Shown here: one piece after another, positions 1 to 8,535 of the stretch
How the letters are laid out: every line of letters begins with the position of its first letter
Position numbering within the stretch: position 1 is the stretch's first letter
Origin: Streptomyces sp. WM6378
GTDB lineage: Bacteria; Actinomycetota; Actinomycetes; Streptomycetales; Streptomycetaceae
NCBI RefSeq assembly: GCF_001279695.1
Contig: NZ_LGDD01000314.1
Location: 1-54,407 of the forward strand
Reading direction: 5' to 3'
DNA: 54,407 bases
Made by a program: the position numbers and the translations under genes
The notes under the pieces: generated by a model
What the model saw: the letters and a program-made list of their open reading frames with translations, nothing else
What the model was told of the DNA's origin: nothing
Database searches by the model: none

Positions 1-1043
1 GGCTTGGGTTGGTCGGTGCCGGAGGGCGGTGGGGCGGGGGCGGCGTGGGGCGGCAGGTCGAGTTTCTGCCCGGGGAAGATCAGGTCGGGGTCGTCGAAGG
101 GGTGGCCGTTCGCCTGGGGTTCGCCCTTGTTCTGTTCGTAGATCTCGTGCCAGCGGTCGGCCGTGCCGAGCTCGTGCTGAGCGATCAGGGACAGCGAGTC
201 GTCGGTCTTGACGGTGTACTCGCGGTCGGCCGGGGCGGGCGCCGCGGCGAGCTGGGTCTGGATGCCTTGGGGGTTACCGGCCGGCGGGGGGGTTGTTTTT
301 CCGGGGGGGGTGGCTGCGGGGACGGCGGTGCCGTGCGGCAGGTAGACGGTGCTGTGGGCGGGCAGGTAGTCGCCGGTGGGCAGATGGGGATTCTCGTGCT
401 GGAGCTGGGCGTAGGCAAGGCCGTTGCCGAGGTACTGCTCGGCCAGGTCGTACCAGCTGGACCCGTCCGCCCCGACATGTACCTCGGGCCGTTCTGCGGC
501 CGTGCCGGTCGACGGCTTGGAGAGCGCGGGTACGGCAGCCCGGTCGGCTGCGGCACTCCGGTCCGCCGCGGGTGCGGTGCTGGGACCGGTGGCCGCGGTG
601 GGGTGGCGGTCAAGGGTGTGCGGGGTGTGGGTGGCGGTCACGGCCACGGCGGGAGTGGCGGCGCTGGCGACGGCCGCGGGGGAGGCGAGCAGGATGCTGC
701 CGAGCAGGAAGGCGGCCAGGCGCTGGCCGGTGGCCATGCCGGGCAGCCGGGGGATGGAGCGCCGGATCAGCACGGCGCCGGTCTCCAGCAGGACAGGGAT
801 GGTCAGCCACAGCCAGGCGACCCACGCGGCCAGCGTGATCGTCGGCAGCAGCAGGCTGCCGTCGTCCGGCCGTCCCAGCAGGCCGGTCGTCTCGTCCCAG
901 GTGGGCAGATGGCCGGGGAGGTGGCCGACGGCCAGGAGCAGCAGGGGCACTCCGGCCACCAGGGCTGCCAGCGTCGCCAGGGCGAACAGGGCCCGCAGGA
1001 TGGTGAGTGGCCAGGGGGCGCGGTGGGCGGGGGAGTGCGGCAT
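1..1043 (-). CDS. LysM-domain membrane protein of the Tad operon (3' end off the window)
   Basis: 347 codons are visible from an ATG at 1043; the stop lies beyond the left edge. The N-terminus has two hydrophobic segments (about residues 11-40 and 65-80), a polar loop between them and a third apolar stretch near residue 115. After an Ala/Pro-rich linker comes a LysM-like segment (WYDLAEQYLG...LPTGDYLPAHSTVYLP), then a clear second LysM (EYTVKTDDSLSLIAQHELG, ending IFPGQKLDLP) close to the edge. LysM binds peptidoglycan, so the protein probably anchors or guides the pilus machine at the cell wall. The gene starts 6 bp after the preceding TadE/G-like gene and is last visible in the operon. Actinobacterial relatives can continue into a regulatory C-terminus, which cannot be judged here. 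Confidence 0.8.
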   Translation of the reverse strand, partial: MPHSPAHRAPWPLTILRALFALATLAALVAGVPLLLLAVGHLPGHLPTWDETTGLLGRPDDGSLLLPTITLAAWVAWLWLTIPVLLETGAVLIRRSIPRLPGMATGQRLAAFLLGSILLASPAAVASAATPAVAVTATHTPHTLDRHPTAATGPSTAPAADRSAAADRAAVPALSKPSTGTAAERPEVHVGADGSSWYDLAEQYLGNGLAYAQLQHENPHLPTGDYLPAHSTVYLPHGTAVPAATPPGKTTPPPAGNPQGIQTQLAAAPAPADREYTVKTDDSLSLIAQHELGTADRWHEIYEQNKGEPQANGHPFDDPDLIFPGQKLDLPPHAAPAPPPSGTDQPK

Positions 1044-1049
1044 GAGGGG

Positions 1050-1496
1050 TCAGCCTTTGGCTTGGTGGAGCAGGACGGCACCGCCGTGCCCGGTGACGGG
1101 CAGCCGGGTGTAGCCGAGCAACGACGCGAAGATCGGCTGGTAGGTGGTGTGGACGGTGACCTGGAGCTGCTGCCCGTCCGCGCTCACCGTGACATCGCCG
1201 TCCAGGTGCCGGCCCTCCAGGTAGGCGCGGGCGCCGGATTGGGCGGCTGCGGGGTCGACGACGAGGGCCTCGCCGGTGATGGCCTGGCCGGCATCGAGCT
1301 GCTGGGCGCCGGCCCGGGCGGCCTCCTGAGCGCGGTAGTCGGCGTCGCTGGTGGCGTTGAGCGCGGCGCCGAGGTCCACGACGAGCCCGACGACCAGGAA
1401 ACCGATGAGGGCGACCCCCGCGTAGAACAGCTCCAGGCTGCCCCGGTCCGGGTGGTCCCGGCAGGCGGCCACCAGACGCTGCAGCCAGCGGGTCAT
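1050..1496 (-). CDS. TadE/TadG-like pseudopilin
   Basis: 148 aa. A short basic N-terminus ending in DRGSLELF leads into one long hydrophobic helix (YAGVALIGFLVVGLVV), followed by an Ala-rich, mostly beta extracellular part. This is the TadE/G layout: an N-terminal pilin-like helix with a conserved Glu after the basic segment. The ATG at 1496 overlaps the upstream stop as ATGA; an ATG further up at 1526 is open but lies deep in the upstream gene. Third of three consecutive TadE/G-like genes, probably minor pilins of the Tad pilus. Confidence 0.75.
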   Translation of the reverse strand: MTRWLQRLVAACRDHPDRGSLELFYAGVALIGFLVVGLVVDLGAALNATSDADYRAQEAARAGAQQLDAGQAITGEALVVDPAAAQSGARAYLEGRHLDGDVTVSADGQQLQVTVHTTYQPIFASLLGYTRLPVTGHGGAVLLHQAKG

Positions 1497-1945
1497 GAGG
1501 CGCTCCGGGGGGCTCGGGCGCGCCACTGGTCAACGACGCTGGTCATCGTGCCGGTCAGGGTCTTGGCTCCGGGGATCCCCGGCAGAGCGAGATCGCTGAG
1601 AGGGGCGGTGCAGGTGACGGTGGCGGTCACGGTGGCGGCCTGCCCGACCGGCATGGCCAGTCCGCTGGTGTCCAGGACGACGGTCATCTGGGTGCAGTGC
1701 AGGCCGGAGTTGTCCAGCGCCTGCTGGGCAGCGGCGCGGGCCTGGGCGTCGGCGGTGGTGGGGTCGCGGGTCAGGGAGGCGGTCCGGGCCGCAGCCCGGG
1801 CGGCGGCGTCCGCGCCGCCCTGGGCCAGGGTGACCCGCCCGGCAGCGATGATCAGGGCGAGCAGGGCCAGCACGGCGGGGGCGGCGATCGCGGTGGTCAG
1901 CGCGGTACTGCCCCGGTCATCGCGCAGCAGACGGTGCAGGATCAT
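1493..1945 (-). CDS. TadE/TadG-like pseudopilin
   Basis: 150 aa. Begins with a short basic segment (MILHRLLRDDRGSTALT), then a hydrophobic helix (AIAAPAVLALLALIIAAG) and an Ala-rich coiled stretch containing QGGADAAARAAARTASL. That stretch matches the TadE/helicase-secretion neighbourhood type of pseudopilin in actinobacteria. Only two Cys are present, in the C-terminal half. The ATG at 1945 overlaps the preceding stop by 4 nt, which supports translational coupling. Probable minor pilin or secreted pseudopilin. Confidence 0.75.
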   Translation of the reverse strand: MILHRLLRDDRGSTALTTAIAAPAVLALLALIIAAGRVTLAQGGADAAARAAARTASLTRDPTTADAQARAAAQQALDNSGLHCTQMTVVLDTSGLAMPVGQAATVTATVTCTAPLSDLALPGIPGAKTLTGTMTSVVDQWRARAPRSAS

Positions 1946-2358
1946 GGGGTGAACTCCTCGCGGGGAGCCTGGACTCGGCTGGAGACGTGCAGGGTCCAGC
2001 CCGGCACCATGGTGATCACATCGCCGGTGACGAGCACGCTGACCTGTCCGCCCGCCGGGGCATCCACGCTCACCACGGGGTGGCTGAGCGAACCGCCCGC
2101 ACGGGTCAGGAAGGCGTCGGCGGCGACCGGGCCGGATCCGGGGGCGGCGTCGTAGGCGCGCTCCGCGTCCACTCCGATCTGCGCGGCGTGCTGGGCGACT
2201 TGGCGGGCGTGGAAGTAGAACGCGCCCTGGATCAGGGCGAACAGCATCAGCAGCACCACGGGGAAGATCAGCGCCACATCGAGCGCCATCGCTCCCCGGT
2301 CCTGGCGCCACCGCTCGCCCAGGCGCCACCGTGGTTGCCTGCTCGTGGGTTCGGGCAT
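1942..2358 (-). CDS. TadE-like pseudopilin
   Basis: 138 aa. The basic N-terminus ends in DRGAMALDVALIFP, and a single transmembrane helix (VALIFPVVLLMLFALIQGAF) follows. The Arg-Gly-x3 then acidic pattern just before the helix is characteristic of TadE/TadG. The remainder (HARQVAQHAAQIGVDAERAYD onward) is typical of this family. It starts 2 bp after the pilin stop and overlaps the next gene by 4 nt. Confidence 0.8.
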   Translation of the reverse strand: MPEPTSRQPRWRLGERWRQDRGAMALDVALIFPVVLLMLFALIQGAFYFHARQVAQHAAQIGVDAERAYDAAPGSGPVAADAFLTRAGGSLSHPVVSVDAPAGGQVSVLVTGDVITMVPGWTLHVSSRVQAPREEFTP

Positions 2359-2360
2359 CG

Positions 2361-2564
2361 TCAGAAGCCGAGGATGGTGGTGATCTTCTCCCCGATCTTG
2401 GTGTTGATGGCGACGAACACCAACCCGACCAGGGTGCCGCCGGCGGCGGTGATCAGCGCCCATTCGGTGGCGGAGCCTCGGTCGTCGCGCAGCCGGGCGC
2501 GGGCAGAGGCCCAGCGGTGGCGCAGCGCGGCTGCCAGCCGGGAACGGCGGGAAGACATCGTCAT
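2361..2564 (-). CDS. Flp-like major pilin candidate
   Basis: 67 aa with an AAGGAG ribosome site 8 nt before the ATG at 2564. A basic N-terminus (LRHRWASARARLRDDRG) is followed by SATEWALIT and one hydrophobic helix running almost to the C-terminus. Size, position after tadC and a Glu-aromatic pair at the start of the helix match Flp pilins (usual cleavage motif Gly, four residues, Glu-Tyr). Here the pair is Glu-Trp, and with Glu at +5 the residue before the cut would be Arg rather than Gly. Processing is therefore uncertain. No prepilin peptidase is in the window. Confidence 0.7.
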   Translation of the reverse strand: MTMSSRRSRLAAALRHRWASARARLRDDRGSATEWALITAAGGTLVGLVFVAINTKIGEKITTILGF

Positions 2565-2609
2565 GATCGGTTCTCCTTAAGCAGGACAGGGACAGGGGGC
2601 AGGGGCGGG

Positions 2610-3506
2610 TCAGAACGTCATGATCCGCAGCAGTGGGGGGACGACCGAGAAGATGACCATGAGGAACACGATGGCCAGCGCGGGCACCGTCATCGCCTCG
2701 GTCTTCTCATTGGCCTCGGCCCGCCGGGCGGCCATCGTGGTGCGGCGGGTGACAGCCGACTGTGCCTCCAGCGTGGCGGTCACCGCGGCGTGTTCCTCAC
2801 CGGCGAGGGCCATCGAGGCGGCCGGGCGGGACAGTTCGGGCACTGCGATGTCCTGGCCGAGCTGTTCCAGGGCGTCCCACAGGTTCACCCCGGACAGCCG
2901 GGCGTGCTCCAGGGTGTCGCGGATCCGGACCGCGGCCCGGCCGTCCGCACTGGTGGTCACCTGCATGAGCGCCTCGGAAGCACCGGCCGAGGCGCGCGCC
3001 AGGGCGACCCGCTCCAGCAGGCTGGCGGCGTAGAACTGGTACTCCTCGCGGGCCTGTCGGGCCTGGGTGCGCACGTCGTCGAAGCACTTGAACACGAACA
3101 CCACGCCGCCGATCAGCGCGAACGCGACGGGCACGGCGAACGGCAGATGCAGCCCGCCGAGCGTGAGGAGCAGCAGCATCCACTGCGGCAGCAGCATCCC
3201 CAGCAGCCCGTACACGGCGCACCGGCCCAGCAGTGCGGCCGGCCGCATCTCCAGCAGACTCAGATCCTTGGCGGGCAGCCGGGCGGCGACCGTGCCGGTC
3301 TGGAGCAGCCGGGTGCCGACCTGCTCGGCCCACCGGGCCCGGGCGGATCCCGTGTCCGCCACGGCCTGTTGGGGCGGGGCGGGGTTGTGGGTGCGGGCCA
3401 GCAGTTTGGCCAGCGGCACCCGCCGCGGCAGCAGCGCGCGCACCGCGAGCGCGAGGCCGAGGGCGGTCAGCGCACCGGCGAGCATGCCGGGCAGCGACAC
3501 GGTCAT
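2610..3506 (-). CDS. tadC: TadC-like inner-membrane platform protein (type II secretion F family)
   Basis: 298 aa. An N-terminal transmembrane segment, then a central pair of hydrophobic helices (MLLPQWMLLLL and FAVPVAFALIGGVVFVF), a cytoplasmic T2SSF domain (EEYQFYAASLLERVALARASAG onward) and a last helix VPALAIVFLMVIFSVVPPL. Family role: with TadB it forms the membrane platform that couples the CpaF motor to pilus assembly. The start at 3506 has a GAGGAG ribosome site and overlaps the tadB stop by 4 nt. Symbol by family and position next to tadB. Confidence 0.85.
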   Translation of the reverse strand: MTVSLPGMLAGALTALGLALAVRALLPRRVPLAKLLARTHNPAPPQQAVADTGSARARWAEQVGTRLLQTGTVAARLPAKDLSLLEMRPAALLGRCAVYGLLGMLLPQWMLLLLTLGGLHLPFAVPVAFALIGGVVFVFKCFDDVRTQARQAREEYQFYAASLLERVALARASAGASEALMQVTTSADGRAAVRIRDTLEHARLSGVNLWDALEQLGQDIAVPELSRPAASMALAGEEHAAVTATLEAQSAVTRRTTMAARRAEANEKTEAMTVPALAIVFLMVIFSVVPPLLRIMTF

Positions 3507-4405
3507 CGGGAAGTCTCCTCGCGCTGGGCGGCGGTCAGCAGCAGCCGGGGCTCCGGCCTGGGGCGGGCCATCCTGCGCAGCCACATGAGCGCCGCGATGA
3601 ACGCAGCCGTCCAGGCGATCATGCCGAGCTGGCCGAGCGGTGTGCCGTACGGGGCGGTGTAGGCGGGGTTGGCGAGCAGCACCGCGACGACCAGCAGGGC
3701 GAACAGGGAGACCCGGCGGGCGGTGGAGCGGGCCTTGGCGCGTTCGGCGTCGATGTCGGTCAGGTCGGCGGCCTGGTGGGCGACCAGGGAGGCCTGGGAG
3801 GCAAGGATGTGCGAGAGCCGCGGGCCGTGGGTCTTGAGATGGTCGCAAAACAGCATGGCGACGTCGTCGCCGACGCGTTCGCCCATGTCGTCGGCGAACA
3901 GCCGGTAGGCCTCGGCGGGCTGGACGCCCGAGGCCAACCGGATCTGCAGCAGGCCGACTTCGCGGCGCAGCGCGGCCGGGACGGTGGTCAGGTCCTGGAC
4001 GGCCTGGGACAGCGGCTTGCCGCCGCTGATCACGCTGGCCAGCTGCTGCAGCCACTCCGCGAGTGCTTCCAGGCGGGCGATCTGCACCCGGCCCGAGCCG
4101 CCCGGATGCAGGATGAACGGCAGCCCGGCCAGCGCTCCGGCCGCGAGCAGCCCGTGCACGGGCCAGCCGGTCCACGCCCACATCACCACGCCCAGCACCG
4201 CCGACGCGGCCAGCAGATAGCGGTAGTTGGCCTGCCACACCAAAGGCAGCTCCTCCAGCGCCCGCCGGGCGCGGCGGCGCAGCGCGCCGGGCTCGATGCG
4301 CCGGCGCGGCTGCCAGCCGCGCAGCACGGCGATGGCCCCGGCGATGCCGAGCGCGATCAGGACACCGGCGAGCATCCCCAGCAGCGAGAACGAGGACGAC
4401 GTCAT
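3503..4405 (-). CDS. tadB: TadB-like inner-membrane platform protein (type II secretion F family)
   Basis: 300 aa. N-terminal hydrophobic helix (LLGMLAGVLIALGIAGAIAV), two more around residues 60-100, a T2SSF cytoplasmic domain (ARLEALAEWLQQLASVISGG, then LRREVGLLQIRLASG) and two C-terminal helices. Partner of TadC in the Tad platform. The ATG at 4405 overlaps the CpaF stop by 4 nt and the gene overlaps tadC by 4 nt. Much longer open frames upstream in the same frame run through cpaF and are not used. Confidence 0.85.
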   Translation of the reverse strand: MTSSSFSLLGMLAGVLIALGIAGAIAVLRGWQPRRRIEPGALRRRARRALEELPLVWQANYRYLLAASAVLGVVMWAWTGWPVHGLLAAGALAGLPFILHPGGSGRVQIARLEALAEWLQQLASVISGGKPLSQAVQDLTTVPAALRREVGLLQIRLASGVQPAEAYRLFADDMGERVGDDVAMLFCDHLKTHGPRLSHILASQASLVAHQAADLTDIDAERAKARSTARRVSLFALLVVAVLLANPAYTAPYGTPLGQLGMIAWTAAFIAALMWLRRMARPRPEPRLLLTAAQREETSR

Positions 4406-6000
4406 AGGGCGGTTCCGATCAGCTGAAGAGGCTGCCACTGGCCGTCGGGGTAGTCGTGCAGCCACTGGCGCTGGTATCCGGCCCGGATCAGCTTGGCCAG
4501 GCGCCGCTCGTCCATCGGGGTGCGGGTACGCACGGCCCGCACCTCCTCGTCGCGCGGTGCGAACAACTGCGCCAGGGCGACGCCCCCGCCTTCGGCCAGG
4601 CCCGCGGTCTCCCAGACGTGGGTGACGAAGCGGTGGTTGCGGCCGTAGTGCTGGGTGAGCGGGTCCACCAGGTAGGACTCGTCGATCCGGTCCACATACA
4701 CGACCAGGTCGACGGCACCGGCAATCAGCCGGTACGCGGCCCGGTCGCTCATACCGCCCTCGACCAGCGGAATCATCAGGCTGTCGATGACCGCCTCGGG
4801 GTCCTTGGCGTGCAGGGTGCACATCGACCCGGCGCCGCCGCGCAGCATTGCCTGGAGCATGGCGATGGCCTCGTCGCCGCGGACCTCACCGACCAGGACC
4901 CGGTTGGCCTTGTAGCGCAGCGCGATCCGGACCAGCTCGGCCAGGGTGACCTGGCCGCTCAGCCGGCCCGCCGCGTCGATCTCGCCGTTGCCCTGCCGGG
5001 CCTCGAACGCCAGCACATGGGCCGGGGTCTCGTCGGTGTCCAGGAACAGCTCGCGGTCGCTCTCCAGCGTCGCGATCCGCTCATGCTGCGGGATCTCCCG
5101 GCCGAGCGCCCGCAGCATGGTCGTCTTCCCGGCCGCCATGTCCCCCGCGATGATCATCGAGAGGCCGGCCTTCACCGCCTTCGACAAGAACGCCGCGAGC
5201 GGCCAGTCCACAGTGCCCCACGCGATCAGGTCTTCCAGCGTGGACGACTTCAGCACGTGCCGCCGGATCGCGATGACATGCTCACTGGTGAGCAAGGTGG
5301 CCGCCACCCGGGAGTCATCGGGCAGCCGGAAATCGACGCTGCCCGTCGCATACGACAGCTGCCGCTCACCGTGCCCGGACTCCGCCGCCATCTGGTTGAC
5401 CCACTCCACCGCCTGATCGCGGCTGGAGAACGGGGAGCGCAGCCGCTGCCGCGGCTGCCCGTAGTAGTCGACGTACATCCACGGCCCGTCGATCAGGACG
5501 TCCTCGACACCGGGCTGGTCCAGGACCTTTTGCAGCGCCCCGGCCAGGAACAGCAGATTGAAGATCTCGCTGCGGATCCGCTCCAAGTCCTCGGCGCCGA
5601 GCGGGACATGCTCCTTCGCCCATTCCGGGGCCCACGCCGCGACCCGCCGCAGGATGCGGGCCCGGGCCACTTCCTCCTGGTCCTGGAGCGAGAGCTCGTG
5701 GCCGGCCTGCCGCTGCTCCCGCTTCACCTGGCCGATGTCGTCGGCGACTTTCTGCCGCAGCCGGGTGATCTCCGTCCAGGGCACCGGCAGTATCCCCGGC
5801 AGTGCCGCCAGGGAGCCCAGGCCGGACGGCCCGGCCGCGGGCGCCGAGGCCCCGGGCCCGGTGGCCACCTGCAGGGCCAGGGCAGCAGGGGCAGCCGGTG
5901 CGGCGGTGTGCCCGTTCAGCAGGCCGCCCAGCCGGGTCTGCGCCCCGGTGCCGTTCACACCGCCCATGCCGTTCGTGCCGCTTCGGCCGGACTCAGCCAT
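4402..6000 (-). CDS. cpaF: CpaF/TadA secretion ATPase of the Tad pilus
   Basis: 532 aa. A disordered Gly/Ala-rich N-terminus of about 70 residues precedes the N-terminal domain (VEDVLIDGPWMYVDYYGQP). Walker A IIAGDMAAGKTTM lies near residue 285. The Walker B/Asp box RVLVGEVRGDE and the His-box segment STCTL-like SMCTLHAKDPE lie near residues 370-395. These are the motifs of type II/IV secretion ATPases of the CpaF/TadA family, which power pilus extension and retraction at the cytoplasmic face. ATG 6000 is preferred over the upstream GTG at 6012 because a G-rich ribosome site lies just before it. It overlaps the upstream gene by 8 nt. Confidence 0.92.
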   Translation of the reverse strand: MAESGRSGTNGMGGVNGTGAQTRLGGLLNGHTAAPAAPAALALQVATGPGASAPAAGPSGLGSLAALPGILPVPWTEITRLRQKVADDIGQVKREQRQAGHELSLQDQEEVARARILRRVAAWAPEWAKEHVPLGAEDLERIRSEIFNLLFLAGALQKVLDQPGVEDVLIDGPWMYVDYYGQPRQRLRSPFSSRDQAVEWVNQMAAESGHGERQLSYATGSVDFRLPDDSRVAATLLTSEHVIAIRRHVLKSSTLEDLIAWGTVDWPLAAFLSKAVKAGLSMIIAGDMAAGKTTMLRALGREIPQHERIATLESDRELFLDTDETPAHVLAFEARQGNGEIDAAGRLSGQVTLAELVRIALRYKANRVLVGEVRGDEAIAMLQAMLRGGAGSMCTLHAKDPEAVIDSLMIPLVEGGMSDRAAYRLIAGAVDLVVYVDRIDESYLVDPLTQHYGRNHRFVTHVWETAGLAEGGGVALAQLFAPRDEEVRAVRTRTPMDERRLAKLIRAGYQRQWLHDYPDGQWQPLQLIGTAL

Positions 6001-6889
6001 GCTGCCCCCCACGCTGGGCGAGCTGCTGCATCAACCGGGCCATCGCCGGCGTGGTGGCCTGGGCCTGCCTCATCTGCAGGTGCAGGCGCCGCTTGTTGGC
6101 GAACTCCCGCAACGGGCCCATCACATCGCGAGCGGCCCGCATCAGCGGCGAGCGTGCCAGCCCCCGCGGCGCGCCGCCGCCGCGCGACAGGTACGCGGCG
6201 GTCCTCTCGTCCCACGGCAGCTGCCCCAGGACCGGGAGCTCCAGTTCCCGGCCCACTTCCTGGGCCGGGTAGCCGTCCCGGCCGACCACCAGTGCCCCCA
6301 GCGCCCGCCCCCCGGTGCCGTGCGCGGCCAGCGCCGTCTGCAGCGCCTGCGCGACGGGAATGGCCAGGGACAGCGAGGCCTCTTCGGGCCGCACCACCAG
6401 CAGCACCAGATCCGCCGCGTACAGCACCGGGGCAGGGGTGAGGACGGGGTGGGGGCGGCCGCCCTCCATCACGAGGCGGCCGCCGTCGACCACGACGTCC
6501 CAGCCCAGTTGCTGGTCGGCCAGCTGCAGCACGGTGACCAGTCCGGGCCACGCGGCCGACAACGCGGCCGCATCCCGCGGATCGGTCAGCCCCGGCAGTG
6601 CGACCCGGGCGTCGGTGTCGTCCAGCGGCCACAGGTGATCGGAGACGGCCGGGGTGAACTGCCCGCTCTCCGTCGTCTCCCAGTGCGCCTGCGGCAATTT
6701 GTGCAGCCCGATGTGGCCGTCCAGCGGCCGCCCGTGACGCAGTACGTCGCTCAGCAGGCCGTGCCGCAGACTGCCGCCGGACATGTCGAGCTCGGCCAGC
6801 AGCACGTCACGCCGGCTGGCCAACGCCATCGCGGCCGCCGAGGTGGTCACCCCGCAGGACTTCGCGGACACCAGTGCGATCAACGCCAT
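5993..6889 (-). CDS. CpaE/TadZ-like MinD-family protein with degenerate P-loop
   Basis: 298 aa. Starts as a MinD/ParA fold: strand MALIALVSA, a glycine-poor loop KSCGVTTSAAAMAL where the deviant Walker A is expected, then VLLAELDMSGGSL corresponding to the switch I/Walker A-prime region. Further along, LVLLVVRPEEASLSLAIPV is the Walker B-like strand. CpaE/TadZ localises the Tad machine at the membrane. Neither invariant lysine of KGGxGKT is in place, so ATP hydrolysis is doubtful. It begins 2 bp after the CpaB stop and overlaps cpaF. Confidence 0.75.
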   Translation of the reverse strand: MALIALVSAKSCGVTTSAAAMALASRRDVLLAELDMSGGSLRHGLLSDVLRHGRPLDGHIGLHKLPQAHWETTESGQFTPAVSDHLWPLDDTDARVALPGLTDPRDAAALSAAWPGLVTVLQLADQQLGWDVVVDGGRLVMEGGRPHPVLTPAPVLYAADLVLLVVRPEEASLSLAIPVAQALQTALAAHGTGGRALGALVVGRDGYPAQEVGRELELPVLGQLPWDERTAAYLSRGGGAPRGLARSPLMRAARDVMGPLREFANKRRLHLQMRQAQATTPAMARLMQQLAQRGGQHG

Positions 6890-6891
6890 GG

Positions 6892-7593
6892 TCAGCTCCG
6901 GGGGTTACGGACCAGGGCGACCTGCTTGGCCGCCGCCTTGATCGCCAGCTCCGCGCCCTGGGCCGGGTCGACCGCCAGGTTCACGGTGTAGGCGCCGGAG
7001 GCATCCGGCTGGCCCACCGACACCACGGTCGCCGTGATCGACGCCGCCTCGCCGCCGCTGCCCGAACTGGATGCGCCCTTCGGCGGGTTCGGACTCTGCG
7101 CGCCGTCGGACGGCAGGATCACGGCCAGCACCTGGTCCCCGGCCACCAGCGCATCACGCGGAGCCTGGGACCGCTTCACCTCCACACCGACCAGCTGCTT
7201 GTCGTCGCCGAGCGACTTGCCCGCCGTCAGCTGCGCCAGTGTCAGCAGCCCGCCGCGGCGCAGGTCGGCCGTCGCCCGCCGCCCGACGACGGAAGACCGC
7301 TCGGAGGCACGCACCGGAGAGAGCCCCGGGTCCTCGGCAAACGAAGCCACCGTCAGATCGGCATCCGTCAGAGCGTGACCGGCCGGCACATCCCGCGCCA
7401 CCGCCAGCACGTTCACCCGCTGGCCGGCCTGTGTGACGGTCACCGCGCCGATCAGCGCACCGACCAGCGCCACCAGCACGAACAGCACGAATGGTGACCA
7501 TTTGCGGCCGCGTTTCTTCGTACCCGTGCTGATGGCGAGGTCAGGCTGGGGCACGACGCGGGGGGCCGGCACCGGCGGCGTGGTGGTGTCCAT
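6892..7593 (-). CDS. cpaB: CpaB/RcpC-like SAF-domain protein
   Basis: 233 aa from the ATG at 7593 (a GTG at 7620 lacks a ribosome site). A Pro-rich basic cytoplasmic N-terminus is followed by one transmembrane helix (FVLFVLVALVGALIGAVTV) and a SAF domain (VLAVARDVPAGHALTDADL, then RRGGLLTLAQL). In Gram-negative Tad systems CpaB/RcpC acts around the outer-membrane or pilus pore. In actinobacteria the SAF protein probably sits on the outer face of the membrane. Position directly before the TadZ-like and cpaF genes supports the call. Confidence 0.8.
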   Translation of the reverse strand: MDTTTPPVPAPRVVPQPDLAISTGTKKRGRKWSPFVLFVLVALVGALIGAVTVTQAGQRVNVLAVARDVPAGHALTDADLTVASFAEDPGLSPVRASERSSVVGRRATADLRRGGLLTLAQLTAGKSLGDDKQLVGVEVKRSQAPRDALVAGDQVLAVILPSDGAQSPNPPKGASSSGSGGEAASITATVVSVGQPDASGAYTVNLAVDPAQGAELAIKAAAKQVALVRNPRS

Positions 7594-7626
7594 GCGAGGT
7601 CCAACTTCCTGGTCGGGCACGAGCGC

Positions 7627-8535
7627 TTACTGGTTGACGGCCTGGGATTCGACGATGGTGACCTGCACACTGGACTGCCGGGTCTGGGTGAACTGCCCGT
7701 TTTGGGCGCCGCCGCCGGTGACCTGCCAGGTGACGTTCCAGGTGGCGGTCGCAGTGACCGGGTAGGCGCCGCCGGGCAGCCGGGTGGAGGGCTGGGGGTA
7801 GACGTAGCCGCAGTCCGACGTCGCCAGCCCGTACTCCTTCTTGTAGGGCTTGCCGGGTCCGTTGCAGACCACGTGCTGCCCGTCGCCCATCGCCCAGTCG
7901 ATTCGCGAGACTTGGGCCGCCGCGGTCACTGTCACGCCGCCCGCCGTCGCGGTCGCCGAGTTCGGCCCGTACGTCGTCGGTGACTGGTTCACCGCGAGCC
8001 ACACCGGCATCCCGACCAGGCCCTTGCCGCCCGGCTTCGGATTGATGTTGATGTCCGGGCCGGTCAGTTTCATCCGGTCGACGGCCTGGCGGGCCAGGAC
8101 TTCGGGGTCTACGGCCTGGGCTGCAGGAGCGTCGCCGGCCCAGATGACACCGGTGCGGCCGGTGTCGCACCAGATCCGGTAGACCGCGCCGTCACCCGGC
8201 TTGTGACCTTCCCAGCCGAGATTGTCGGCGGGGGGCTGAGGGTCCATCTTCTCTGTGCTGCACTTCGGGGCGTTGCTCGATTCCGTGGCCTCGGATCCGG
8301 TGGAGGTTTTCTGCGCTGTCTCGCCGCCCCCGCCCTGCCCAGGGGACTGGGCGCAGGCGGTGACATACAGCCGCATGCCCCCGCAGGTGCCGCCCACCAC
8401 CGGGTCGTCATCTGCCTGTGCCACGGCCGGCAGCGCGGTCAGGGCAAGGCCAAGGGTGAGGACCAGGGGGAACGGCTTCAGCAGTGCTGGTCGCCGTGCG
8501 TCGTGACCTTCGTGATCAGCCACTGGTTCCCCCAT
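7627..8535 (-). CDS. Secreted or membrane-anchored protein of unknown function
   Basis: 302 aa if started at ATG 8535; GTG 8523 is an alternative with GGGGGAA five nt upstream. Both overlap the upstream lipoprotein gene by about 50 nt. A hydrophobic segment (FPLVLTLGLALTALPAVAQA) ending in Ala-x-Ala looks like a signal peptide. The mature part has six Cys, among them a cluster in VVGGTCGGMRLYVTACAQ and another near YRIWCDTG. The C-terminal half resembles an Ig-like/PKD beta fold (RIDWAMGDG, then YPVTATATWNVTWQV). Probably an extracytoplasmic part of the pilus system. I recognise no enzyme motif. Confidence 0.7.
   Translation of the reverse strand: MGEPVADHEGHDARRPALLKPFPLVLTLGLALTALPAVAQADDDPVVGGTCGGMRLYVTACAQSPGQGGGGETAQKTSTGSEATESSNAPKCSTEKMDPQPPADNLGWEGHKPGDGAVYRIWCDTGRTGVIWAGDAPAAQAVDPEVLARQAVDRMKLTGPDININPKPGGKGLVGMPVWLAVNQSPTTYGPNSATATAGGVTVTAAAQVSRIDWAMGDGQHVVCNGPGKPYKKEYGLATSDCGYVYPQPSTRLPGGAYPVTATATWNVTWQVTGGGAQNGQFTQTRQSSVQVTIVESQAVNQ

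Noticed and set aside
9..1952. Very long plus-strand open frames opposite the Tad and secretion genes (also 4456-6441, 9601-12270, 16643-19318)
   Set aside because: They mirror real genes on the minus strand, give Gly/Arg/Ala-rich or His/Gln-rich low-complexity translations and contain no domain; they result from the high G+C of third codon positions.
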